64,000 nucleotides of DNA from CAXMST01 sp963793415 (GTDB taxonomy: Bacteria > Actinomycetota > Thermoleophilia > Solirubrobacterales > 70-9): positions 2,108,001 through 2,172,000 of the forward strand of contig CAWCAC010000002.1 of NCBI GenBank assembly GCA_963793415.1, in the 5' to 3' direction. The position numbers and the translations under genes are program-made. This document shows, piece after piece, positions 33,892 through 43,313 of this stretch; within the stretch, counting starts at the first letter, position 1, and every line of letters begins with the position of its first letter. Under the pieces are notes generated by a model, which was not told the DNA's origin, made no database searches, and saw nothing but the letters and a program-made list of their open reading frames with translations.

Positions 33892-36446
33892 GCCCGAGTC
33901 TCCTGGTCGAGGTCGATCCGGCCGCGGCAGCGGTGCTCGCGCCGGCCACCGCCAGGGCGCTCGGGGTGACGCCCGTCCGCTTCGATGATGATCGGCTCCT
34001 GCTTGTCTCCGAGGAGCCCGATCCGCGCCGCCTCGAGACGGCGGTCGAGGCTCTCACCGGTCGCCGCGTCCGGGTGATCCGGGTCTCGCCGGAGGTGGCG
34101 GAGGCGACCCAGGAAAACGCCTATGGACCGGCTCCTCCCCCACAGAGCGGGCCACCGCTCCCCGCAGCGGAGACGACGGAGCCGGATCCAGGAGAGCGGG
34201 AAAGGTTCCTCGCGATCGCCCGCGAACTCGACCTCCCGTTCGTGTCGCTGCAGCCGATCGGACACGGTGATGCTCTCGCCGACCCGATCGACCCCGCGGC
34301 CGCCGGCCTGCTGTCCGCGGAGACCTGCCGGGCGCTCGGGGTGATCCCGATCGCAGCGGTCGGCGGCAGCTTCGCCGTCGCGACCGCGCGACCGGCTTCG
34401 CTCGAGGGAATCCGCACCGCCGCCGCCATGGCAGCGCGGCGCGCGTGGATCGTCGTCGCCACCCCGAGCGACATCGAGGCGGCGATCGACCGCACCTACC
34501 AGCGGGTCGATGCCCAACTGCCCATGCCGGCACCACCGGCCCCCGAAGCGGTGCCGGAGACCACGATCGCGGCCGAACCCCGCATGCTCGGAGAGATCCT
34601 GATCGAGAGAGGCGCCTTGGACGAAGCGGCGCTCGAGCAGGCTCTCGCACTGCAACGAAACTACGGCGACCATCTCGGTGAGCTATTGATCCATAACGGA
34701 CTCGCCGATGAGCGACACGTCGCCCACGCGCTCGCCGACCAGCAGCGCATGGTCTTCGCCGATCCGACCGGCCTTCACGTCGACCCGGAGATGGCGAGCT
34801 TCGTCGACGAGAGAGTCGCGCGCCGGCTCAGGATCGCACCGCTCGCCCTCGCCGGCGGAACGCTGATCGTCGCGGCCGCAGCGCCGCTGAGCGATGCCGA
34901 TGCCGAGCTCCTCTCGGCGCGATTCGGCGGTCCGATCCGCAGCTTCCTCGCCCCCGCCAGCACCGTCGACGCCCTGCTCACCCGACTGCATGCGGCGCAA
35001 TCCGCCGAAACCGCCTCCTATGACCTGATGCGCAACATGCCGGACGACTCCGCTTCGGTGGTGCTCTCCCGGCGGCAGCGGGTGTTCTTCATCTCACTGG
35101 CGGTCGCCGCCGCGATCCTGCTCGCCCTCTGGCCCCTGACGACCTTGATCGCCTTCAACATCGCTGCGATCGCGGTCTACACCGCTGTCGTCATCTACCG
35201 CTTCCGGCTGGTCTCCTACAGCCTCGGCCACGAGGCACAACTCCCGGTCTCGCAGGCCGAGATCGATGCGCTCGACGAGCACCGGTTGCCGCTCTACACG
35301 CTGCTAGTACCGCTCTACAAGGAGCCGGAGCTGATCGGCACGCTGCTCGACAACCTCTCGAAGCTCGACTATCCCAAGACGCGGCTCGACATCAAGGTCC
35401 TGCTCGAAGAGGACGACGAGCCCACCCAGGCCGCTTTCGATCGCGCCTCGCCGCCGCCCTATTTCCACAAGGTGATCGTCCCCGACGTCGAACCGAGGAC
35501 GAAGCCAAAGGCCTGCAACTACGGTCTGCTGCAGGCGCGAGGCGAGTTCGTCGTGATCTACGACGCTGAGGACGAACCGGAGCCCGATCAGCTCAAGAAG
35601 GCCGTCGTCGCCTTCCGCAAGGCGCCGCGGAACATGGTCTGCCTGCAGGGCAGGCTCAACTACTTCAACCAGCGTCAAACCCTGCTCACGCGCTGGTTCA
35701 CAAGCGAGTACTCGATGTGGTTCGACCTAATGCTTCCCGGCCTTGACGCAGAGAACGTACCGATTCCGCTCGGGGGCACCTCGAACCATTTCCGCATCGA
35801 CGGTTTGCTCGATGCCGGCGGCTGGGATCCCTTCAACGTGACCGAAGATGCCGACCTCGGCATCCGGCTCTACAAGCGCGGACTGACGACCGACATGCTC
35901 GACTCGACCACTTACGAAGAGGCGACCGCGCACATCCCGAACTGGATCCGTCAGCGATCCCGCTGGGTCAAGGGCTACTTGCAGACCTGGTTGGTGCAGA
36001 TGCGCCGGCCGATCCGCCTGATGCGCGAGATCGGCCCCAAGAGCTGGTTCTCGTTCCAACTCACCGTCGGCGGCACGCCCGCCGTGTTCCTGCTCAACCC
36101 GATCTACTGGCTATTGACGACGCTCTGGCTGCTGACGGAGGCCGGCGTGATCCGCGATGCCTTCCCGAGCTATCTGTACTACGCCGGCGGACTGGGGTTC
36201 TACTTCGGCAACTTCCTGCTCGCCTACATGTTTGCGGTCGGCACGAGCTTGCGCGGCTACCACGATCTCGTCAAGTACGCGCTCTTCGTACCGGTTTACT
36301 GGCTGCTGATGTCGGTCGCCGCCTGGAAGGGCTTCCTGCAGCTCTTCTTCAAACCGTTCTACTGGGAGAAGACTCAGCACGGGCTGTACGAAGCCAAGCA
36401 AGCCGCTGGTACCAGCGGCAGCGCGGGCGAAATGCAGGCGCCGTGA
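33888..36446 (+). CDS. Processive GT2 polysaccharide synthase with N-terminal MshEN (c-di-GMP-type) regions
   Basis: An 852-residue fusion. Residues 1-365 hold MshEN/T2SSE_N-like segments. The best is at 233-285, with LGEILIERG and LGELLIHNGL around ALEQALALQ, matching the paired LG...G...Q pattern of c-di-GMP-binding MshEN domains. Partial copies lie at about 1-75 and 103-205. Two helices (397-440) lead to a GT2 domain with EEDDEP (507-512), DAEDEP (559-564), VTEDAD (651-656) and QRSRW (689-693), then C-terminal membrane helices. E. coli NfrB also joins a GT2 synthase to MshEN, but at the C-terminus. The likely role is an exopolysaccharide synthase controlled by a second messenger. Product and ligand are unproven, and the usual Arg before LG is displaced by one (RMLGE). 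Confidence 0.9.
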   Translation: MSPSLLVEVDPAAAAVLAPATARALGVTPVRFDDDRLLLVSEEPDPRRLETAVEALTGRRVRVIRVSPEVAEATQENAYGPAPPPQSGPPLPAAETTEPDPGERERFLAIARELDLPFVSLQPIGHGDALADPIDPAAAGLLSAETCRALGVIPIAAVGGSFAVATARPASLEGIRTAAAMAARRAWIVVATPSDIEAAIDRTYQRVDAQLPMPAPPAPEAVPETTIAAEPRMLGEILIERGALDEAALEQALALQRNYGDHLGELLIHNGLADERHVAHALADQQRMVFADPTGLHVDPEMASFVDERVARRLRIAPLALAGGTLIVAAAAPLSDADAELLSARFGGPIRSFLAPASTVDALLTRLHAAQSAETASYDLMRNMPDDSASVVLSRRQRVFFISLAVAAAILLALWPLTTLIAFNIAAIAVYTAVVIYRFRLVSYSLGHEAQLPVSQAEIDALDEHRLPLYTLLVPLYKEPELIGTLLDNLSKLDYPKTRLDIKVLLEEDDEPTQAAFDRASPPPYFHKVIVPDVEPRTKPKACNYGLLQARGEFVVIYDAEDEPEPDQLKKAVVAFRKAPRNMVCLQGRLNYFNQRQTLLTRWFTSEYSMWFDLMLPGLDAENVPIPLGGTSNHFRIDGLLDAGGWDPFNVTEDADLGIRLYKRGLTTDMLDSTTYEEATAHIPNWIRQRSRWVKGYLQTWLVQMRRPIRLMREIGPKSWFSFQLTVGGTPAVFLLNPIYWLLTTLWLLTEAGVIRDAFPSYLYYAGGLGFYFGNFLLAYMFAVGTSLRGYHDLVKYALFVPVYWLLMSVAAWKGFLQLFFKPFYWEKTQHGLYEAKQAAGTSGSAGEMQAP

Positions 36447-36486
36447 CCGCGTCCGCCCGCTGACCGTCGCCGCCGGCTCTTCCGAT

Positions 36487-37863
36487 TTGGACCCCGAACC
36501 ACCCCCCACCGACGACCGCAGGGAGTCGGCGCTGATCGAGGCGCTCGAGCCCGGGCTCCGCGAAGGCGATACGACGGCGGAGCTGGTCGCCGAGTCGCTC
36601 GGCACCTCGGCGCCCCGCGCAGGCGGGCTGATCCGCTCGGGCATCCTCGTCTCGTTTGCCGTGATCGCCGCCAACGCTCTCAATGCGGCGTTCCAGTTCG
36701 TCATGGCACGAGTACTCGATCCGGCCGAGTTCTCCCTGCTGGCAACAATGTTCACGGTCGTTCTGATGATCACGGTCCCGCTGGCCGGACTGCAGGTGAT
36801 GATGGCCCGCGAAGTTTCGGCGCGGATGCCCGAGGGGGGACTTCCCGCCGCCGGGGCGGCGTTCAAACAGGCGATCCGGCAGGTCGGTGGATGGATCGTC
36901 CTGATCGTCCTCGGCACGGCGATCCTCGCCTACCCGCTGATCGAACTGCTCAACATCCAACGCCCGCTGCCGTTCCTTGCGACCGCCTCCGTGCTGGCCG
37001 TCGGGCTGCCGCTGCCGCTCGCCTTCGGAGTCCTGCAGGGCATGGAGCGCTTCGGCGTCCTCAGCCTCATCCAACCTGTGTACGCCCTGGTCAAGTTGAT
37101 CGCCGGTCTCGCGATCGGTCTGGCCGGATTCGGCGCCTCGGCGATCATGTTCGGAATCACCGGCGCGACAGTGGCAAGCATGGTGGTCGCCATGATCCCG
37201 CTGCGGGCTGTCCTCAAGGCTGCCGACGACGCCCCCGCGGAAGGCCGCAAACTGACCCTGATCAACGCGTTCTCGGCCGGGACAGCGATAGGTGTCTGCG
37301 GCTATGCGGTCCACACCAGCGTCGATGTACTCGTCGCACGAATCGCGTTCGATGCGACGATGGCCGGCCAGTGGGCAGCCGCGGCGGCCGTTGCAAAGAC
37401 GATCCTGCTCGTGCCGACCGGGATCACGACCGTGCTCTTTCCCCGCGTCGCCAAGCTCCGAGACCGCGGCGCCGAGCGCTCGCACATGCTCTTTGGCCTC
37501 GCCGCCGTCACGGTCGTCGGCGGTGTCGTCGCCGTGCTCTACTGGATCTTCGCGGACACGATCATCTCGATCGCCTTCGGCAGCGCCTACGCCCCCGCGG
37601 CCGACTGGCTTGGTCCCTTGTCCCTCGCGATGCTGATCTATGCGCTTGTCGGCGTCTACCTCTTCCACTACCTGTCGATCGGCACGATCCGCTATGCGAT
37701 CACCGTCGCCTGGCTCGTGCTGGGGCAGCTGGTGATGTTCCTGCTGCTGCACCGGACGCCGGCCGACCTGATCATCGTGCAGGGGGCCGCTGCTCTGATC
37801 CTCGTGCTGGCCGGCGAGTACTACCAGCGCCGGGGCCCCGGTCCGGTGGTCGACGGCTTCTAG
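36487..37863 (+). CDS. Wzx-type oligosaccharide flippase (MOP superfamily)
   Basis: A 458-residue integral membrane protein with about twelve hydrophobic helices after a charged N-terminus of 45 residues. The pattern and the segments RSGILVSFAVIAANALNAAF and FGVLQGMERFGVLSLIQPVY fit polysaccharide-biosynthesis flippases that move lipid-linked oligosaccharides across the membrane. It follows the MshEN-GT2 gene by 40 bases and is probably in the same operon. The TTG start at 36487 is the only suitable start in the open frame. Its 3' end converges with the lipoprotein gene six bases away. The substrate is unknown. Confidence 0.85.
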   Translation: MDPEPPPTDDRRESALIEALEPGLREGDTTAELVAESLGTSAPRAGGLIRSGILVSFAVIAANALNAAFQFVMARVLDPAEFSLLATMFTVVLMITVPLAGLQVMMAREVSARMPEGGLPAAGAAFKQAIRQVGGWIVLIVLGTAILAYPLIELLNIQRPLPFLATASVLAVGLPLPLAFGVLQGMERFGVLSLIQPVYALVKLIAGLAIGLAGFGASAIMFGITGATVASMVVAMIPLRAVLKAADDAPAEGRKLTLINAFSAGTAIGVCGYAVHTSVDVLVARIAFDATMAGQWAAAAAVAKTILLVPTGITTVLFPRVAKLRDRGAERSHMLFGLAAVTVVGGVVAVLYWIFADTIISIAFGSAYAPAADWLGPLSLAMLIYALVGVYLFHYLSIGTIRYAITVAWLVLGQLVMFLLLHRTPADLIIVQGAAALILVLAGEYYQRRGPGPVVDGF

Positions 37864-37869
37864 TTCCGA

Positions 37870-38385
37870 CTACTCGGGGCTGGCTCGGGTCGTTCGGACC
37901 GGCGGGAGATCGATCTTGAACCTGAAGTCGACTTGACCCTGGGCCGCGTTCAGGAGTCGTGGGGCCGTGGCCCGAAGCAGCAACCGGTCGGCGTTGGAGT
38001 TGTCCTCGATTGCCACGAAACCCGGATCGAATGAATGCAGCCGCGCCGGCTCGATCAGCTCCCCGTCTGCAGCGCTGATCGAGATCGACGCGAGCGGGTC
38101 GTCCGCGTCAGCCTCGGTCGCCACGAGCTCCAACTGGTGCGCCGGACCCCGCGGAATCGAGAACTCGATCGCGCCGCCGTCAGCGATCAACGAGCGCACC
38201 TGAATCGTGCTCGGCGGCTCGATCTCGGTCGTCTCGGCGAAGCCCCGGGTGGTGCCGATCCCCTCGGTTATGCGGACCTCCAGGCCAGCAACCGGAGGCT
38301 GGGTCTCAGGTTCGAACGGATCGGGGCCGCAACCGGAGACGCCCACCGCCACCAGGGCCAAGACCACCACGGCAACTCGCCTCAC
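37870..38385 (-). CDS. Lipoprotein of unknown function
   Basis: A 171-residue secreted lipoprotein: a basic start, a hydrophobic stretch and the lipobox VSGC give a mature N-terminus at Cys19. The rest, with alternating strands (LEVRITEGIGTTRGFAETTE and HQLELVATEADADDP), has no recognised family. The GTG start overlaps the stop of the upstream membrane glycosyltransferase gene, so it is the last gene of the eight-gene minus-strand operon. It may sit outside the membrane near the GT39-like enzyme. In-frame sequence upstream of the GTG belongs to that gene and is not part of this protein. Confidence 0.8.
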   Translation of the reverse strand: MRRVAVVVLALVAVGVSGCGPDPFEPETQPPVAGLEVRITEGIGTTRGFAETTEIEPPSTIQVRSLIADGGAIEFSIPRGPAHQLELVATEADADDPLASISISAADGELIEPARLHSFDPGFVAIEDNSNADRLLLRATAPRLLNAAQGQVDFRFKIDLPPVRTTRASPE

Positions 38386-40109
38386 TGCTCGTCCAGTCCG
38401 GGGATGAAGTCGGGCGGCGGAGGTCCGCCAGGTTGCCGATCGGCGACCGAGATCAGCACGTAGCGGCCGGTGCTGTAGACCACCTCCATCCCCGGAACGC
38501 GACCGGACTGGATGCCCGGGTACGCATCGCGTACGAGATCTACGCACGGGAGTCGACAGCGCTCGTTAGTGGACACCAACATGTAGTCGATTCGATCCCA
38601 CGGGTTCTCGAGCGCAGTCCTCCAGATAGCGTCGCCGCGGTCGATGCGGTCGAAGATCTGGTCCGGCCGGCCACTGAGCAACATCACGCCGAGCGACTGA
38701 GCGTCGTCGGTGAGAATAGTGGCGTCGTCCGGTAGCTGCTCGATGTATTCCGCCATCCGCTTCTCATCGGCGATTCCAATCGGGTAACCGCTGATCGCGA
38801 TCGTGCCCTCCTGGTCCTCGCCCGTCTGCAGGGCGCGCACGAACGAGCTCTCTTCGTACTGGTAGGCGTAAACCTGCATCGTCCGCCAGGTGACGGGCAG
38901 GCTGGCGAGGAGTATGAGCAGCGTCGCAACGCAGATGCCGGCGCGAATCGCAGGTCGCGTCCAGACGTAGTAGAGCCAGGCGACGCCAAGCATCGCAATC
39001 GGCATGCCGCGCATGTTGTAGCGAAGTTGCAGAAGGTTGGGGTCCTGGCTGCGATGGAACAGGATCAGGGTGATGATCGCGTTCGCAGCAACGAGCGCCG
39101 CGAGCACGGCGGCCATCGGGCTTCGACGGACGACCGCGGTGAGAAGCAGCGCGGGCACGATGACGACGATGAGCGGCAGCAGCGCGTAGTTGAGCTTGAA
39201 CAGAAGTTCGGCCAGCGAGAAGAGGCCGACCTGCTCGATCGGGACGGTCTGCTCGATCTGCGAGGTCGAGATGTCCGCGGTGGTGGCTCCGAAGCTGAGG
39301 AAGTACAGCGGATCGCCGAGGATCAACCAGCTGAAGAACAGCCAGGCAACGCCGAAATAGACGATCGGCGCCAGATAGAGGACCAGCGCCGACTCCAGCA
39401 CGCGGGCCCGCTGTCGGCGCGGAGCCCCAGCCAGAACGATCAGCGCGATCCCACCGGCGATCAACACCCCGAACGGCACGATCTCGTAGCGGCTCAAAGC
39501 CGCAAAGGCGACGCCGAGCCCAACGAAGGCAAGCAGATGAGATCGGTCCTCCTGCCCCCATCGGATCAGGAAGTAGATGCCGAACGAGAGAAAGAAGAGG
39601 TAGACCGCCTCCGCCATGCCGTTGGCCGCGTAGTAGACGATCATCGGGTTGAGGCCAAAGGCCGCCAGTAGCGGATAGCGACCAAACCAGGGCATCTCGG
39701 CAGCCCGCATCGCGAGGTTGATCACGACCATCGTGCCTGCCATGAAGGCGGCGGAGGCCGCCGGCAAGGCCGCCAGCGAAGTCGCCAGGGGGGCAATCAG
39801 CGCGAAAGGAAGTAGGACCAGCGTCTGCCCTGGCGGCCAGACGAAGCCGATCGCCGCGAGCTTCGCGGGATCGTTGTACCAGACGAAGTAGGCATGGCCG
39901 AGCCGCGCCAGCGAGTCGAAGTTCACCAGGTGCAGGTCGACCACGACGTGGTAGCCGACGTAGAAATAGACGCCTGCGAACAGCGCCCAGAGCAGAGTCG
40001 CCTCGACCGTCCGGCCTGCGGGCCGGAAGCCCCGCCGGCGCTTTGCCGGGACCGACGCCTCAGGAGGGGTGATCGGCTCCGACCGTGGTGGCGTTGTCGC
40101 CGCCTCCAT
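38382..40109 (-). CDS. Polytopic GT39/ArnT-like membrane glycosyltransferase
   Basis: A 575-residue protein with about eleven membrane helices and a C-terminal soluble domain (about 440-575). The first outer loop after TM1 (VVVDLHLVNFDSLARLG) has an acidic residue where GT-C enzymes use polyprenyl-phosphate sugars. VWPPGQTLVLLPFAL and LSRYEIVPFGVL fit the dolichyl-phosphate-mannose-protein-mannosyltransferase/ArnT group. It would transfer a sugar from a lipid-phosphate donor to a glycan or protein outside the cell. A DPM1-like GT2 in the same operon (42372-43247) could make that donor. The ATG at 40109 shares one base with the stop of the upstream GT2 gene. Confidence 0.8.
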   Translation of the reverse strand: MEAATTPPRSEPITPPEASVPAKRRRGFRPAGRTVEATLLWALFAGVYFYVGYHVVVDLHLVNFDSLARLGHAYFVWYNDPAKLAAIGFVWPPGQTLVLLPFALIAPLATSLAALPAASAAFMAGTMVVINLAMRAAEMPWFGRYPLLAAFGLNPMIVYYAANGMAEAVYLFFLSFGIYFLIRWGQEDRSHLLAFVGLGVAFAALSRYEIVPFGVLIAGGIALIVLAGAPRRQRARVLESALVLYLAPIVYFGVAWLFFSWLILGDPLYFLSFGATTADISTSQIEQTVPIEQVGLFSLAELLFKLNYALLPLIVVIVPALLLTAVVRRSPMAAVLAALVAANAIITLILFHRSQDPNLLQLRYNMRGMPIAMLGVAWLYYVWTRPAIRAGICVATLLILLASLPVTWRTMQVYAYQYEESSFVRALQTGEDQEGTIAISGYPIGIADEKRMAEYIEQLPDDATILTDDAQSLGVMLLSGRPDQIFDRIDRGDAIWRTALENPWDRIDYMLVSTNERCRLPCVDLVRDAYPGIQSGRVPGMEVVYSTGRYVLISVADRQPGGPPPPDFIPGLDEQ

Positions 40110-41062
40110 CAGCGTCGCACCGGGTCGGCGCCGAGCAGACCGACCAGGAAGCCGGCACCGTAGACGCAGTGGGTGGCGACGATGCCGCCGCTCGTCCGCG
40201 CCCATCGGGATGGCCGGGGGTCGCCGCCGGCGATCGTCACGGCGACGGCGTAGAGCACCGCGCCGAAACGCCACAGGCGCCGGGCCCGGCCCCGCGTGAA
40301 TGGCCCTGCCAGCAAGAACAGCAGCAGTGCCGAAGGAGCGAAGTAGACGGGCCGGCGGGAGTTGCCGCCCACGGTCCGGGCGTGGACGCTGCGGTGGCGC
40401 GCCCATCGGTAGAGCTGCCGCAGATGGGGCACCCAGAGGGGTCGCCTCGAGTGATAGACGATGACCCCAGGGTCGTAGTGGATTCGGCCGCCGGACTGCC
40501 GCAAGGCTTCACTGAACACGGTGTCCTCGCCCCAGTTTTCCTCCGAATCGAAGCCTACGGCCTGGGCGAGATCGCGCCTGATCACCAAGTTGCAGCTCGG
40601 TGCGTCATCGACCTCGCGCTCGCTGATGAATCGTCCGTACCGCCAGGCCGCCGGCCCCGATACGAGGGGCGAAGCGTAGACGCGCCCACTGAGGAACTCG
40701 AGCTCGCCCTCGTCGGGAGGTGTGAGCGCGGGGCCGGCGACGGCGGCGATCGACCGGTCCGCGTCCAGCACGCCCAGCGCCATCGCCAGCCAGCTCTGGT
40801 GCGGGTAAGCGTCGTCGTCGATCAGTGCGATGAACTCGCCGCGGGCGCGATCGAGGCCGAGCTGGCGCTTGCGTCCCGTAGTCAGGCCGGGCCCGGAGGG
40901 AACGACGAGCACGTCCGGACCCACCTCGGCGGCGACGTCGGGCACGAAGATGATCTCAAGGTCGCCGCGCAGCCGGCGGAGCCCAGCGATACAGCGGCGA
41001 CCAAAGTCGTTGAAGCTAGGAGCGACGACGATCACGCTGACGCGGGGAGTTGCAGCGCTCAT
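40109..41062 (-). CDS. GT2 family glycosyltransferase
   Basis: A 317-residue GT-A-fold enzyme. The N-terminus has VSVIVVAPSFND, the DxD-type motif is in FIALIDDDAYPHQSWL, and the acceptor region has WGEDTVFSEALRQSGGRI. A hydrophobic C-terminal stretch with ALLLFLLAGPF suggests membrane association. The family transfers sugars from nucleotide donors; the specificity is unknown. The ATG overlaps the stop of the GT4 gene by four bases and the stop shares a base with the next gene. It is a member of the minus-strand glycan operon. Confidence 0.85.
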   Translation of the reverse strand: MSAATPRVSVIVVAPSFNDFGRRCIAGLRRLRGDLEIIFVPDVAAEVGPDVLVVPSGPGLTTGRKRQLGLDRARGEFIALIDDDAYPHQSWLAMALGVLDADRSIAAVAGPALTPPDEGELEFLSGRVYASPLVSGPAAWRYGRFISEREVDDAPSCNLVIRRDLAQAVGFDSEENWGEDTVFSEALRQSGGRIHYDPGVIVYHSRRPLWVPHLRQLYRWARHRSVHARTVGGNSRRPVYFAPSALLLFLLAGPFTRGRARRLWRFGAVLYAVAVTIAGGDPRPSRWARTSGGIVATHCVYGAGFLVGLLGADPVRR

Positions 41063-42375
41063 CCAGCCGTGACCTTTGCCTTGAGAACGGCAGCGGCGTA
41101 GCGCACGCCCTCGGGATGAAGGCTATTGCGCGCGGCACGCGATGCCCAGACCGTACGCTCGAGCCACCGTGCCCTCTCGACCTGACGGCGTTCTGCTGCG
41201 GTCAGGGCCCGGAACTGGGTCTCGCTGCGCCGCTGGTACTCCTCCCCGAAGGCGTCGACTTCCTGCGTCGACGGCGTCCATTCCGACGGCGGCGGCGCGC
41301 CTGCCAGCAGGGCCTCGTACAGACGCTCGAGCTGGCGTGTGAGGCGGGGCGCGTCGTAGAGCGCGTCCGACTTCGCGATCGACGCGGCGCTGAAGCTTCG
41401 GCGGCGACCGGGATCGTCGATCAACTCGGCGACCGCATCCGCGAAGGAGAGCGGATGGTTAGCGATGTAGCCCGTCGACCCGCAGTCGACCTGCTCAACC
41501 TGCGCGTTGTCCACCCAGGGAGTCGAGCAGGTGACCACCGGAACGCCGAAGCACATCGCCTCCTCGATGGCGAAGCTGTGCGACTCGCCGATCTCGGCGG
41601 CCGTCACGAAGACATCAGCGGCCGCATAGAAGGCGGTGAGCCGCCCCTCGTCCGCCGTCGTCGGCAACAGGAAGACTCGATCGAGGATGCCGAGGCGCTC
41701 CAGCCGCCGCAGCTTCGCCGGCGTCGACCCGACCAGCAGCACCTGCGCCTCCGGCGCAAGCTCGAGCAGCCGCGGGATCATGTCGACGATGAGGTTGCGC
41801 CACTTGCGATCGTCGGCCCGACCGACCCGGGCTACCACTGGTCGGTCCGGATCGAGGCCGAGCTGGAGCTTCGCCTCGCGTGCCGGCGGGGCCTGCGCGC
41901 GGAGACCGGCGAGATCGACAGGCCAGAACGAGACCCGGTGCCGATCGTGGAAGCCGGGCCCGTCGAGCCGTAGCCGGCGCCGGTAGCGCAGAGCGCACAT
42001 CTTGCTTGGAAAGAGGTGGCAGTCGAAGTCGCGCTCGGCGGTCGAGCTGTCGAAGGCTCCGAACACGTTCGACTCGACCAGCACCTTCGCCCCTGCGGCC
42101 CGCCGCGCCTCGGGCACCAGCGGCTCGGCGACGCCGTCGCGCGTGACGTGAACGACGTCCGCACCCTCGAACAGGCGGGCGAGACGCCGGGGATCCCCGT
42201 CGGCGCAGTCGACCCGTATCCCAGCGGCCTCGAGGGCCGCCCGGCGGACGCCGTCCTCGCGCACGGCGACGACACGAACGTCGACCCGATTGCGATCGAA
42301 GGCCAAAGCATGGGTCTGCACCGACTTCTCGGTGCCGCCGAGCCCGAGGCCGTTGGTCGCCAAGACCACCCTCAC
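41059..42375 (-). CDS. GT4 family glycosyltransferase
   Basis: A 438-residue GT-B-fold enzyme. The N-terminal domain starts RVVLATNGLGLGGTEKSVQT with the glycine-rich acceptor loop. The C-terminal domain has VVARVGRADDRKWRN and the donor-binding segment AEIGESHSFAIEEAMCFGVP, the E-x7-E motif of retaining GT4 enzymes. About 80 C-terminal residues are extra, Arg/Glu-rich and helical. Donor and acceptor are unknown. The GTG start overlaps the DPM1-like GT2 stop by four bases and its stop overlaps the next GT2 start, so all three are translationally coupled. Confidence 0.87.
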   Translation of the reverse strand: MRVVLATNGLGLGGTEKSVQTHALAFDRNRVDVRVVAVREDGVRRAALEAAGIRVDCADGDPRRLARLFEGADVVHVTRDGVAEPLVPEARRAAGAKVLVESNVFGAFDSSTAERDFDCHLFPSKMCALRYRRRLRLDGPGFHDRHRVSFWPVDLAGLRAQAPPAREAKLQLGLDPDRPVVARVGRADDRKWRNLIVDMIPRLLELAPEAQVLLVGSTPAKLRRLERLGILDRVFLLPTTADEGRLTAFYAAADVFVTAAEIGESHSFAIEEAMCFGVPVVTCSTPWVDNAQVEQVDCGSTGYIANHPLSFADAVAELIDDPGRRRSFSAASIAKSDALYDAPRLTRQLERLYEALLAGAPPPSEWTPSTQEVDAFGEEYQRRSETQFRALTAAERRQVERARWLERTVWASRAARNSLHPEGVRYAAAVLKAKVTAG

Positions 42376-43247
42376 GCCGCCCCCTCAGGGCTCCGGGCGG
42401 ACTCGATGTCCTCGCGTGGTGCACCGGATGGAACGCCCTCCTTGACCTGGGCAACCTGACCGGCGGCTGCACGCCGGTCGGCCTCGACGCCCACCCTGTC
42501 GTACCAGCGCTTGACGTACATCCGATACCAGACGGCGAGCGTGTCGATGGCGATGTCGAGCGCATCGGAGCTGCCTACGCGAGGGAAATCGCGCTCTCGC
42601 GTCACCACCACGGGGGCCTCGGTGATCCGGTAGCCGAGACGGTGTGCGTTTGCCAGTGCCTCGAGATCGAAAGCGAAACGCTTGACGAGCAGGCGGCCGG
42701 CGACCCGGCGCAGCACCTCCGCCCGATAGAGCTTGAGACCGGTTTGCGTGTCGCGGACGGGCAGCCTGAACAGCGCCCATACGAGCGCGTAGTACCCGGC
42801 CGACAAGACCTTGCGCTTCAACGGGTAATCGATCGTCGAGGACGGGTGCATCTTCGAGCCGATCACGACATCGGCCTCGAAGCCAACCAGCACCGCATAG
42901 AGGAGCCCGAGCTGACGCGGATGTACGTCGAGATCGGCGTCGACGAAGAGGATCAGGTCGCCGCGGGCGGCGATCGCTCCCTCGACCAGCGCGTATCCCT
43001 TGCCCAGGTTCTCGGGATACCCCATTACACGTACGCCCTCCAGCCCTTCGGCAGCGAGCCTCGCCAGCGTCAGCGTGTCGTCATAGGAGCCGTCGTCGAC
43101 GACCACGATCTCGAACTGCGGGCCCAGCGCCGTCATCGTCGCGTGGGTCTCGTGAAGGCAGCGCTCGATCCGCTCGGCCTCGTTGTAGGCAGGAATGACG
43201 ACGGAGATGAGACCGTCGTGGTTGATCAAGAGGGGAGAACTCTCCAC
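42372..43247 (-). CDS. Polyprenyl-phosphate glycosyltransferase (DPM1-like GT2)
   Basis: A 291-residue GT2 enzyme of the dolichyl-phosphate-mannose/glucose synthase group: ISVVIPAYNEAERIERCL, VVVDDGSYDDT, NLGKGYALVEG, DADLDV and DTQTGLKLYRAEV. It has no large C-terminal membrane domain, like soluble DPM1. It would load a sugar onto polyprenyl phosphate for a GT-C enzyme, and the GT39-like gene of the same operon is the natural consumer. The C-terminal 40 residues are basic and acidic low-complexity. ATG 43247 is preferred. A 66-base gap separates it from the preceding GT2 gene. Confidence 0.88.
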   Translation of the reverse strand: MESSPLLINHDGLISVVIPAYNEAERIERCLHETHATMTALGPQFEIVVVDDGSYDDTLTLARLAAEGLEGVRVMGYPENLGKGYALVEGAIAARGDLILFVDADLDVHPRQLGLLYAVLVGFEADVVIGSKMHPSSTIDYPLKRKVLSAGYYALVWALFRLPVRDTQTGLKLYRAEVLRRVAGRLLVKRFAFDLEALANAHRLGYRITEAPVVVTRERDFPRVGSSDALDIAIDTLAVWYRMYVKRWYDRVGVEADRRAAAGQVAQVKEGVPSGAPREDIESARSPEGAA

Positions 43248-43313
43248 CGAGCAATCATCCCGGATCAGGCGGACAGGCAGAACCTCGCTACCGCCTGTCG
43301 CGAGCGCAGGCGC

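Noticed and set aside
40110..40406. N-terminal extension of the GT39-like gene to 40406
   Set aside because: The added residues are Arg/Pro-rich and come from the neighbouring GT2 gene in another frame. The ATG at 40109 overlapping that gene's stop is a normal coupled start.
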